From positions 496,001-560,000 of the forward strand of contig JAYJMM010000074.1 of the NCBI GenBank assembly GCA_037349105.1: DNA of 64,000 nucleotides, in the 5' to 3' direction. The notes beneath the pieces were generated by a model, which saw nothing but the letters and a program-made list of their open reading frames with translations, ran no database searches and was not told the DNA's origin. The DNA is from Limnomonas spitsbergensis (lineage: Eukaryota; Chlorophyta; Chlorophyceae; Chlamydomonadales). Shown here piece after piece: positions 10,268 to 22,000 of this stretch. The position numbers and the translations under genes are program-made. Position 1 is the first letter of the stretch. Every line of letters starts with the position of its first letter.

Positions 10268-13200
10268 CTGATGGAAGGGGAAATGTGGCAATGGACAGGA
10301 TCAGTGATCAAGGCAAATGATCAGGGTCAGGGTCGTCGTCGATGGACCCAGTCGGCAAGAAAACCAGCTTGTTCTGATGGGAGGGGAAATGTGGCAATGG
10401 ACAGGATCAGTGATCAAGGCAAATGATCAGGGTCAGGGTCGTCGTCGATGGACCCAGTCGGCAAGAAAGCCAGCTTGTTCTGATGGGAGGGGAAATGTGG
10501 CAATGGACAGGATCAGTGATCAAGGCAAATGATCAGGGTCAGGGTCGTCGTCGATGGACCCAGTCGGCAAGAAAGCCAGCTTGTTCTGATGGGAGGGGAA
10601 ATGTGGCAATGGACAGGATCAGTGATCAAGGCAAATGATCAGGGTCAGGGTCGTCGTCGATGGACCCAGTCGGCAAGAAAGCCAGCTTGTTCTGATGGGA
10701 GGGGAAATGTGGCAATGGACAGGATCAGTGATCAAGGCAAATGATCAGGGTCAGGGTCGTCGTCGATGGACCCAGTCGGCAAGAAAGCCAGCTTGTTCTG
10801 ATGGGTGGGGAATTGCGGCAATGGACAGGATCAGTGATCAAGGCAAATGATCAGGGTCAGGGTCGTCGTCGATGGACCCAGTCGGCAAGAAAGCCAGCTT
10901 GTTCTGATGGGTGGGGAAATGTGGCAATGGACAGGATCAGTGATCAAGGCAAATGATCAGGGTCAGGGTCGTCGTCGATGGACCCAGTCGGCAAGAAAGC
11001 CAGCTTGTTCTGATGGGAGGGGAATTGCGGCAATGGACAGGATCAGTGATCAAGGCAAATGATCAGGGTCAGGGTCGTCGTCGATGGACCCAGTCGGCAA
11101 GAAAACCAGCTTATTCTGATGGGAGGGGAAATGTGGCAATGGACAGGATCAGTGATCAAGGCAAATGATCAGGGTCAGGGTCGTCGTCGATGGACCCAGT
11201 CGGCAAGAAAGCCAGCTTGTTCTGATGGGAGGGGAAATGTGGCAATGGACAGGATCAGTGATCAAGGCAAATGATCAGGGTCAGGGTCGTCGTCGATGGA
11301 CCCAGTCGGCAAGAAAGCCAGCTTGTTCTGATGGGTGGGGAAACGTGGCAATGGACAGGATCAGTGATCAAGGCAAATGATCAGGGTCAGGGTCGTCGTC
11401 GATGGACCCAGTCGGCAAGAAAGCCAGCTTATTCTGATGGGAGGGAAATTGCGGCAATGGACAGGATCAGTGATCAAGGCAAATGATCAGGGTCAGGGTC
11501 GTCGTCGATGGACCCAGTCGGCAAGAAAGCCAGCTTGTTCTGATGGGAGGGGAAATGTGGCAATGGACAGGATCAGTGATCAAGGCAAATGATCAGGGTC
11601 AGGGTCGTCGTCGATGGACCCAGTCGGCAAGAAAGCCAGCTTGTTCTGATGGGAGGGGAAATGTGGCAATGGACAGGATCAGTGATCAAGGCAAATGATC
11701 AGGGTCAGGGTCGTCGTCGATGGACCCAGTCGGCAAGAAAGCCAGCTTGTTCTGATGGGAGGGGAAATGTGGCAATGGACAGGATCAGTGATCAAGGCAA
11801 ATGATCAGGGTCAGGGTCGTCGTCGATGGACCCAGTCGGCAAGAAAGCCAGCTTGTTCTGATGGGAGGGGAAATGTGGCAATGGACAGGATCAGTGATCA
11901 AGGCAAATGATCAGGGTCAGGGTCGTCGTCGATGGACCCAGTCGGCAAGAAAGCCAGCTTGTTCTGATGGGAGGGGAAATGTGGCAATGGACAGGATCAG
12001 TGATCAAGGCAAATGATCAGGGTCAGGGTCGTCGTCCATGGACCCAGTCGGCAAGAAAGCCAGCTTATTCTGATGGGAGGGGAAATGTGGCAATGGACAG
12101 GATCAGTGATCAAGGCAAATGATCAGGGTCAGGGTCGTCGTCGATGGACCCAGTCGGCAAGAAAACCAGCTTATTCTGATGGGAGGGGAAATGTGGCAAT
12201 GGACAGGATCAGTGATCAAGGCAAATGATCAGGGTCAGGGTCGTCGTCGATGGACCCAGTCGGCAAGAAAGCCAGCTTGTTCTGATGGGAGGGGAAACGT
12301 GGCAATGGACAGGATCAGTGATCAAGGCAAATGATCAGGGTCAGGGTCGTCGTCGATGGACCCAGTCGGCAAGAAAACCAGCTTGTTCTGATGGGAGGGG
12401 AAATGTGGCAATGGACAGGATCAGTGATCAAGGCAAATGATCAGGGTCAGGGTCGTCGTCGATGGACCCAGTCGGCAAGAAAGCCAGCTTATTCTGATGG
12501 GAGGGAAATTGCGGCAATGGACAGGATCAGTGATCAAGGCAAATGATCAGGGTCAGGGTCGTCGTCGATGGACCCAGTCGGCAAGAAAGCCAGCTTATTC
12601 TGATGGGAGGGGAAATGTGGCAATGGACAGGATCAGTGATCAAGGCAAATGATCAGGGTCAGGGTCGTCGTCGATGGACCCAGTCGGCAAGAAAGCCAGC
12701 TTGTTCTGATGGGAGGGGAAACGTGGCAATGGACAGGATCAGTGATCAAGGCAAATGATCAGGGTCAGGGTCGTCGTCGATGGACCCAGTCGGCAAGAAA
12801 GCCAGCTTGTTCTGATGGGTGGGGAAATGTGGCAATGGACAGGATCAGTGATCAAGGCAAATGATCAGGGTCAGGGTCGTCGCCGATGGACCCAGTCGGC
12901 AAGAAAGCCAGCTTGTTCTGATGGGTGGGGAATTGCGGCAATGGACAGGATCAGTGATCAAGGCAAATGATCAGGGTCAGGGTCGTCGTCGATGGACCCA
13001 GTCGGCAAGAAAGCCAGCTTGTTCTGATGGGAGGGGAATTGCGGCAATGGACAGGATCAGTGATCAAGGCAAATGATCAGGGTCAGGGTCGTCGTCGATG
13101 GACCCAGTCGGCAAGAAAGCCAGCTTATTCTGATGGGAGGGGAAATTGCGGCAATGGACAGGATCAGTGATCAAGGCAAATGATCAGGGTCAGGGTCGTC

Positions 13201-14230
13201 GTCGATGGACCCAGTCGGCAAGAAAGCCAGCTTGTTCTGATGGGAGGGGAAATGTGGCAATGGACAGGATCAGTGATCAAGGCAAATGATCAGGGTCAGG
13301 GTCGTCGTCGATGGACCCAGTCGGCAAGAAAGCCAGCTTGTTCTGATGGGAGGGGAAATGTGGCAATGGACAGGATCAGTGATCAAGGCAAATGATCAGG
13401 GTCAGGGTCGTCGTCGATGGACCCAGTCGGCAAGAAAGCCAGCTTATTCTGATGGGAGGGAAATTGCGGCAATGGACAGGATCAGTGATCAAGGCAAATG
13501 ATCAGGGTCAGGGTCGTCGTCGATGGACCCAGTCGGCAAGAAAACCAGCTTGTTCTGATGGGAGGGGAAATGTGGCAATGGACAGGATCAGTGATCAAGG
13601 CAAATGATCAGGGTCAGGGTCGTCGTCGATGGACCCAGTCGGCAAGAAAGCCAGCTTGTTCTGATGGGAGGGGAAACGTGGCAATGGACAGGATCAGTGA
13701 TCAAGGCAAATGATCAGGGTCAGGGTCGTCGTCGATGGACCCAGTCGGCAAGAAAGCCAGCTTGTTCTGATGGGTGGGGAAACGTGGCAATGGACAGGAT
13801 CAGTGATCAAGGCAAATGGTCAGGGTCAGGGTCGTCGTCGATGGACCCAGTCGGCAAGAAAGCCAGCTTGTTCTGATGGGAGGGGAAATGTGGCAATGGA
13901 CAGGATCAGTGATCAAGGCAAATGATCAGGGTCAGGGTCGTCGTCGATGGACCCAGTCGGCAAGAAAGCCAGCTTGTTCTGATGGGAGGGGAAACGTGGC
14001 AATGGACAGGATCAGTGATCAAGGCAAATGATCAGGGTCAGGGTCGTCGTCGATGGACCCAGTCGGCAAGAAAGCCAGCTTGTTCTGATGGGAGGGGAAA
14101 CGTGGCAATGGACAGGATCAGTGATCAAGGCAAATGATCAGGGTCAGGGTCGTCGTCGATGGACCCAGTCGGCAAGAAAGCCAGCTTGTTCTGATGGGAG
14201 GGGAAATGTGGCAATGGACAGGATCAGTGA
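10243..14230 (-). repeat. 106-bp minisatellite, acceptor-side junction repeat
   Basis: About 37.5 units of exactly 106 bp, with only a few variable positions and a single-base insertion near 13146. On the minus strand each unit carries CCCATCAG followed by AACAAGCTGGYTTTCTTGCC. In the last unit this is the acceptor and first codons (NKLVFLP) of exon 10267-10189, which continues into unique sequence. The array is thus an amplified intron-exon boundary in the upstream intron. Since 106 is not a multiple of 3, the run of overlapping 71-residue ORFs on the plus strand is a by-product. Confidence 0.93.
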
Positions 14231-14329
14231 GTGAGGGACATGGTCAGGATTGGTTGGCTTGCCATCTGACATGGAAATTGATAAAATACCTGCCAGAGGA
14301 CCTGTTTGTCCTGCTGACATGTTTATTTC

Positions 14330-14530
14330 TCATTCTCCTCAGCTACCGCTCAGCTACCCTTCAGCTACCTATCGGCCTCCAGCTGCAGGCCTCATGCAGG
14401 TCCTGTCATGCTACTTTGGCACGCGGTAGGCCGGTCCAGGTTTGGGACGTAGGCCGGTCCAGGTATGGGCCCTATCGGGCTTTTTGCGGCCCAGAGGCGG
14501 GGCCCTCAGAAGTTGTGACCTCGTAGCCTG
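14330..14530. mobile_element. Dispersed about 180-bp element, family C
   Basis: It begins with CAGCTAC repeats and continues GGCCTCCAGCTGCAGGCCT, TAGGCCGGTCCAGG, GGGCCCTATCGGGCTTTTTG. Related copies lie near 21800, 37430, 46580 (inverted) and 62560. No coding capacity; MITE- or SINE-like. Confidence 0.6.
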
Positions 14531-15846
14531 AATATATATATGGTATTTTGGTACACACTTGTATGTAAAAATGTACACGGTACACTTTGTGATAAAAATA
14601 AAATCAGCACTTGTGTGTTCACCTCCCCCTTCACTAGATCCCTCAAAACAAACTGGCATGAGCATCTAACAGGAAACAGGAAAGCTCACCTTTATGAGCG
14701 GCAACGTGTAAATGAGCAGCTGTCAAGGGACAGGAGCGGAGCCTGCTCCCCCCCTAGGCGGGAGTCACAGGGAAGCAGGAGAGCTCACCTTTATGAGCGG
14801 CAATGCGTAAATGAGCAGCTCTCTAGGGACAGCAGTAGAGCCAGCTACCCCCTGGGTGGGAGTTACAGACGCCGCGGGGGCGGGCTCCAGCCCTGGTCCA
14901 TTGGTCTGACCATTTAAACATGACAATGACGACGATGATGCCTGCTTGCCATCACCGCTCTGCATCCCTCTTGATTGCATACCCGCTCCAAGCGCCTGCC
15001 TCATGCCTACGAAGGGTACAGGGGGGAGGATATCAGTTAACAGGGTTCAGAGAGATATTTAGTGCTTGCCTCATACCTACGAAGGGTACAGGGGGGAGGA
15101 TATCAGTTAACAGGGTTCAGAGAGATATTTAGTGCTTGCCTTGTGCCTACAATGGGTACAGGGGGGGGATATCAGTTATATCAGTTATATCAGTTGAGAA
15201 TGGGGATCAAATAAGAATAATTGTGCTCTCAATCACAACCTTTAAACCTCTCATGCCCTCCCCTAAACCCTTAAACCGTCATGCCCTGAACCCCAGCCCC
15301 TCAAACCATTATGCCCTCAACCCCAAACCTTAAAAATCGTCATGCCCTAAAACCCAACCCTACGATTCTGATGCCCTAAACCCAAAAGGGATGGCATCAC
15401 GAATCAACTAAACCCTAAACCCTAAACCCTAAACCCAAAGGATGGCATCCTGAGTCAACTACAGGTGCTGCACGGACTGTCTTTATATCAGTACACCAGA
15501 GCTCTTAGACAGTATTCCCTCCCTTGCCTCGCAATTTTTTTTATACTGGTATGACCGGTACTGACTACCGCTGAAAGTACTACCTCGTACCACTGCGGTA
15601 AATTGCTATATAAATAAATAATTAATTAATAAAAGACACCCTGGGGCGTGGATTGAGGAAGCCACCCGTTCGGCCATAGCATTAGGTGGATTACCAATTG
15701 CCACCCACATACCGTAATTGCTACCAACGAAATTGCCTATGGAAGTACTACTACCATGTACCGGTAATTGCTACCAACATAATTGCCCTAAACCCTAAAC
15801 GCTTCATAAGATCTACCCAGTACTTCAATGATCACTTGCCCCCTCA
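14531..15846. other. Non-coding stretch with tandem and telomere-like repeats
   Basis: Two about 96-bp direct copies start with GCTCACCTTTATGAGCGGCA (14680, 14776). Three about 75-bp units contain GGGTACAGGGGGGAGGATAT and CAGTTAACAGGGTTCAGAG (15000-15190). Degenerate CCCTAAACCC arrays span 15230-15440 and about 15785. An AT-rich part lies at 15530-15640. No exon was recognised. Confidence 0.5.
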
Positions 15847-16035
15847 TCAGCCTTCCGCACCCCAAGCGAAGCTAAACCATAAACCCTCATCAGCTTTCGC
15901 ACCCCAAGCAAAGCTTAACCCTAAACCCTCATCAGCTTTTGCACCCCAAGCAAAGCTTAGCCCTGAACCCTCATCAACTTTCGCACCCCAAGCGAAGCTA
16001 AACCCTGAACCCTCATCAGCTTTCGCACCCCAAGC
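15847..16035 (-). repeat. 45-bp donor-side junction repeat
   Basis: Five units; on the minus strand each is AGCTTCGCTTGGGGTGCGAA then AGCTGATGAGGGTTCAGGGTT. Reading through gives five copies of SFAWGAKADEG. The first unit overlaps the probable donor GTGCGA at 16028, and the spacer is telomere-like (GGGTTTAGGG). It is either a coding repeat or another amplified exon end plus donor; the second fits the pattern of the window. Confidence 0.7.
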
Positions 16036-19000
16036 GAAGCTGCTGCCGCTGTGCGCCTGCCCGGGCGACAGCGGCCCCATGTCGCTGCGGCTCCTCGAGT
16101 GCTGCCTGCTGGGCGCCGACGGCGTCCTGGCATCCCAGGCCTGAATGGGCAGCAGCGCCCCGGGCACGTCCGAAAACAGCTCCTCGAGATCCGGCAGGGT
16201 CCCCCCCGCAGCGGCGGCCCAGCCATCAGAAGACACCGGAAGGGTCCCCGCGGCGGCGGCCGCTGCGGCCCAGCCCGCAGAAGACACTGGGACATCTAGA
16301 AACGGAGCCTTCGGCCGCGCCGATGCGACGGCTGCCATGTTCGGGGCGTTTTGCCCCGAACAGCATGCGCCGCCGGCGACGAGGTGGGGCCACACGGGTT
16401 CCCTTGGGATATCGCCAATGGCTGCCACGTCAGGCTGAGCGGAGGGCAGGAATGCTGAGGGGAGTGCCCCTGGCAGAGAGGGCTTGCCACTGGAAGGGCC
16501 CGGCGCCGCGGCATGGCCCAGAAGGGAGGATCCTGCCGCCACCACCCTGCCCTCGGGACCCGCGGGGGCTCCAGCTGCTACCGCCGCACCCAGAGAAGCC
16601 GAAGCCAAGGCCCCTAGCGACTGGATCAAGGCACTGTCGCAGACTGCATCGTCAGCCGGAAACAGATTTCCCCCCTCTGTCGCCGCCGCTCCGATAGTTG
16701 CAGCAGCATAAGCGGATTGCAGCGACGGGGCGTTGCGCGATACGTCCATCGAGGCGGCCAGGGGGCACACATCCACCGTCTGCCACTCGGGGCTCCTCGA
16801 AGCAGCCCCCGGTGAGGCGTCCGGCGAGAAGAGCACGCCAAGGGGGTCCAGCGGCGCCCGCGGCCGAGCCGCCAGGTCCGAGAAGTCGTTCAGGGAGGTC
16901 GAGGAGGCAGGCGAGCTCAAGGCTGCGGGCTGGGAGGCAGCGCTCAAGTTGACGGGGGTGGAGGCGGCATGGAGCTGCGAGGGAGCGCATCGGTTGGCCG
17001 GAAACTGTCCGTGAAGCTGCTGCTGTTCCTCCTGTTGCTGCTGCGGCGGCGGCTGGTGGGGTGGCTGCTTATTCAGTGCTCTGTTGGCTCCTTGTGCCAG
17101 GATGTTGAACGGATCAAATGCCTCTGTGTGAGTGTAAGGGGAATAAGAAGTACAGGGCGGGGTGTGAGGCTAGCAGCTTTTGGCAAGAAATAGAGGATGT
17201 TGCTACAGAGACTACACAGCCACCCATATGGCTATAGGTGCCCGGCGTGACTCTAAGAGGCTATAGTATGGGCCATAGCCTTCACAAAGAGTCGCTCCGG
17301 GCAAGGGTGTGAGTGGGACCCAGGGTTTAGGGTTACGGGTTTAGGGAAGGGTGTGAGTGGAACCCAGGGTTGAGGGTTACGGGTTTAGGGAAGGGTGTGA
17401 GTGCGACCCAGGGTTTAGGGTTACGGGTTTAGGGAAGGGTGTGAGTGGGACCCAGGGATTAGGGTTACGGGTTTAGGGAAGGGTGTGAGTGCGACCCAGG
17501 GTTTAGGGTTACGGGTTTAGGGAAGGGTGTGAGTGCGACCCAGGGTTTAGGGTTACGGGTTTAGGGAAGGGTGTGAGTGCGACCCAGGGTTTAGTGTTAC
17601 GGGTTTAGGGAAGGGTGTGAGTGGGACCCAGGGTTTAGGGTTACGGGTTTAGGGAAGGGTGTGAGTGGGACCCAGGGTTTAGAGTTACGGGTTTAGGGAA
17701 GGGTGTGAGTGCGACCCAGGGTTTAGGGTTACGGGTTTAGGGAAGGGTGTGAGTGCGACCCAGGGTTTAGGGTTGCGGGTTTAGGGAAGGGTGTGAGTGG
17801 GACCCAGGGTTGAGGGTTGCGGGTTTAGGGAAGGGTGTGAGTGGGACCCAGGGTTTAGGGTTACGGGTTTAGGGAAGGGTGTGAGTGGGACCCAGGGTTT
17901 AGGGTTCCGGGTTTAGGGAAGGGTGTGAGTGGAACCTAGGGTTTAGGGTTACGGGTTTAGGGAAGGGTGTGAGTGCGACCCAGGGTTTAGGGTTACGGGT
18001 TTAGGGAAGGGTGTGAGTGGGACCCAGGGTTTAGGGTTCCGGGTTTAGGGAAGGGTGTGAGTGGAACCTAGGGTTTAGGGTTACGGGTTTAGGGAAGGGT
18101 GTGAGTGCGACCCAGGGTTTAGGGTTACGGGTTTAGGGAAGGGTGTGAGTGGGACCCAGGGTTTAGGGTTACGGGTTTAGGGAAGGGTGTGAGTGGGACC
18201 CAGGGTTAAGGGTTGCGGATTTAGGGAAGGGTGTGAGTGGGACCCAGGGTTAAGGGTTACGGGTTTAGGGAAGGGTGTGAGTGGGACCCAGGGTTGAGGG
18301 TTCCGGGTTTAGGGAAGGGTGTGAGTGGGACCCAGGGTTTAGGGTTCCGGGTTTAGGAAAGGTTTGAGTGGGACCCAGGGTTTAGAGTTACGGGTTTAGG
18401 GAAGGGTGTGAGTGGGACCCAGGGTTTAGGGTTACGGGTTAAGGGAAGGGTGTGAGTCGGACCCAGGGTTTAGAGTTACGGGTTTAAGGAAGTGTGTGAG
18501 TGGGACCTAGGGTTTAGGGTTACGGGTTTAGGGAAGGGTGTGAGTGTGACCCAGGGTCTAGGGTTACGGGTTTAGGGAAGGGTGTGAGTGTGACCCAGGG
18601 TTTAGGGTTACGGGTTTAGGGAAGGGTGTGAGTGGGACCCAGGGTTTAGGGTTCCGGGTTTAGGGAAGGGTGTAAGTGGGACCCAGGGTTTAGAGTTACG
18701 GGTTTAGGGAAGGGTGTGAGTGTGACCCAGGGTCTAGGGTTACGGGTTTAGGGAAGGGTGTGAGTGGGACCCAGGGTTTAGAGTTACGGGTTTAGGGAAG
18801 GGTGTGAGTGGGACCCAGGGTTTAGGGTTACGGGTTTAGGGAAGGGTGTGAGTGGAACCTAGGGTTTAGGGTTGCGGGTTTAGGGAAGGGTGTGAGTGGG
18901 ACACAGGGGTTTAGGGTTACGGGTTTAGGGAAGGGTGTGAGTGGGACCCAGGGTTTAGAGTTACGGGTTTAAGGAAGGGTGTGAGTGGGACCTAGGGTTT

Positions 19001-22000
19001 AGGGTTACGGGTTTAGGGAAGGGTGTGAGTGTGACCCAGGGTCTAGGGTTACGGGTTTAGGGAAGGGTGTGAGTGTGACCCAGGGTTTAGGGTTATGGGT
19101 TTAGGGAAGGGTGTGAGTGGGACCCAGGGTTTAGAGTTACGGGTGTAGGGAAGGGTGTGAGTGGGACCCAGGGTTTAGGGTTACGGGTTTAGGGAAGGGT
19201 GTAAGTGGGACCCAGGGTTTATGGTTACAGGTTTAGGGAAGGGTGTGAGTGTGACCCAGGGTTTAGAGTTACGGGTTTAGGGAAGGGTGTGAGTGGGACC
19301 CAGGGTTTAGGGTTACGGGTTTAGGGAAGGGTGTGAGTGGGACCCAGGGTTTAGGGTTGCGGGTTTAGGGAAGGGTGTGAGTGGGACACAGGGGTTTAGG
19401 GTTACGGGTTTAGGGAAGGGTGTGAGTGGGACCCAGGGTTTAGGGTTATGGGTTTAGGGAAAGGTGTGAGTGGGACCTAGGGTTTAGGTTTACGGGTTTA
19501 GGGAAGGGTGTGAGTGGGACCTAGGGTTTAGGGTTACGGGTTTAGGGAAGGGTGTGAGTGGGACCCAGGGTTTAGGGTTACGGGTTTAGGGAAGGGTGTG
19601 AGTGGGACCCAGGGTTTAGAGTTACGGGTTTAGGGAAGGGTGTGAGTGGGACCCAGGGTTTAGGGTTGCGGGTTTAGGGAAGGGTGTGAGTGGGACACAG
19701 GGTTTAGGGTTCCAGGTTTAGGGAAGGGTGTGAGTGGGACCCAGGGTTTAGGAAGGGTGTGAGTGGGACCTAGGGTAGCAGGGAAACAGTGTGGTTGTGT
19801 GTTTTGGTTCTCCTTGCCGGTGTCCTCCCGGGACGTGCTGCCTGGCCCTTTGGCTATGGGTGGTAGCATTTAGTTTTGTGACATCAATGGTGTAGCTGAT
19901 CGTGTCCATACGTCATTGGGTTGCATGATCAGGCAGTGTGATTGGAGAAAGGAAAGGAAGATGGCTAGAAGCTTGTAAGACATAGTTCCTTCCAATAAAT
20001 GGTGCAGACTGTGGTACTGCTCTGGTACTGCTGTGGTACTTCTGTGGTTGCTTCAAACAAATTGTGGATTCTGTGGTACCTTGCATGAATCTGCCGTGAA
20101 CCCCTAGTCTGCTGTCAGCCATTAGTCTGCTGGTAGCTCAAAACAAAAACATTAGAAAGTACTAGCAGATTCATAAGAGATATTATCGAATTGTACCTTC
20201 TATGGCACCTCCTATGCATCTGCTGGCACCTCCTATGAATCTTCCAGTAGCTTACCGTATAAGAATGCTCTGGTACCGGTAACTTCCACAAAAACTGCTG
20301 ACAGCTTCTATGAATCTTCTGGTACCGGTACTGCCTTCGAGAGAGTCACGCCGGGCAAGGGTGGCAGCTTTTATAAATCGTCTGGTGCCCCTGGATGCTG
20401 ATATGCCCCTGGATGCTGATATGCCCCTGGATGCTGATATGCCCCTGGATGCTGATATGCCCCTGGATGCTGATATGCCCCTGGATGCTGATATGCCCCT
20501 GGATGCTGATATGCCCCTGGATGCTGATATGCCCCTGGATGCTGATATGCCCCTGGATGCAGATATGCCCCTGGATGCAGATATGCCCCTGGATGCTGAT
20601 ATGCCCCTGGATGCTGATATGCCCCTGGATGCTGATATGCCCCTGGATGCTGATATGCCCCTGGATGCTGATATGCCCCTGGATGCTGATATGCCCCTGG
20701 ATGCTGATATGCCCCTGGATGCTGATATGCCCCTGGATGCTGATATGCCCCTGGATGCTGATATGCCCCTGGATGCTGATATGCCCCTGGATGCTGATAT
20801 GCCCCTGGATGCTGATATGCCCCTGGATGCTGATATGCCCCTGGATGCTGATATGCCCCTGGATGCTGATATGCCCCTGGATGCTGATATGCCCCTGGAT
20901 GCAGATATGCCCCTGGATGCAGATATGCCCCTGGATGCTGATATGCCCCTGGATGCTGATATGCCCCTGGATGCTGATATGCCCCTGGATGCTGATATGC
21001 CCCTGGATGCTGATATGCCCCTGGATGCTGATATGCCCCTGGATGCTGATATGCCCCTGGATGCAGATATGCCCCTGGATGCTGATATGCCCCTGGATGC
21101 TGATATGCCCCTGGATGCTGATATGCCCCTGGATGCTGATATGCCCCTGGATGCTGATATGCCCCTGGATGCAGATATGCCCCTGGATGCTGATATGCCC
21201 CTGGATGCTGATATGCCCCTGGATGCAGATATGCCCCTGGATGCTGATATGCCCCTGGATGCTGATATGCCCCTGGATGCTGATATGCCCCTGGATGCTG
21301 ATATGCCCCTGGATGCTGATATGCCCCTGGATGCTGATATGCCCCTGGATGCTGATATGCCCCTGGATGCTGATATGCCCCTGGATGCTGATATGCCCCT
21401 GGATGCTGATACGCCCCTGGATGCTGATATGCCCCTGGATGCTGATATGCCCCTGGATGCTGATATGCCCCTGGATGCTGATATGCCCCTGGATGCTGAT
21501 ATGCCCCTGGATGCTGATATGCCCCTGGATGCTGATATGCCCCTGGATGCTGATATGCCCCTGGATGCTGATATGCCCCTGGATGCTGATATGCCCCTGG
21601 ATGCTGATATGCCCCTGGATGCTGATACGCCCCTGGATGCTGATATGCCCCTGGATGCTGATATGCCCCTGGATGCTGATATGCCCCTGGATGCTGATAT
21701 GCCCCTGGATGCTGATATGCCCCTGGATGCTGATATGCCCCTGGATGCTGATATGCATCCAGGGGCATAACAGCTTGTTGGAGGGCTTCCTGTGTTTCTA
21801 TTTCACGACTCAGCTACAGGTCAGCTACACTCCAGCGTCCGGCTGTAGGCCTTAGTTGTGGCTAGCTATGCCGCTTGGGCGCCAGCCAAAGATCGGTCAA
21901 GATTTGGTCCCCATCAAGATTTGGTCCCCATCAATCCTTGAATGGCCGCTGGGCGGCCCGCTGAAGGAGGCCTTGTAGCCGAAAAATAAACACTGAGCAC

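Noticed and set aside
10243..14230. CRISPR-like regular spacing
   Set aside because: Whole units are repeated without unique spacers, there are no cas genes, and the sequence is eukaryotic.
10317..14234. Some forty regularly spaced 71-residue ORFs
   Set aside because: They are the same 106-bp unit read repeatedly with a frame shift per unit. The meaningful signal is the minus-strand acceptor in each unit.
17300..19775. Interstitial telomere or chromosome end
   Set aside because: The 44-bp unit is complex and only part of it is TTTAGGG-like; genes continue on both sides.
20310..21855. Five long ORFs of 465-486 codons on both strands
   Set aside because: An 18-bp stop-free unit keeps frames open. 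Near-perfect nucleotide identity without synonymous bias and intronic location argue against a gene.
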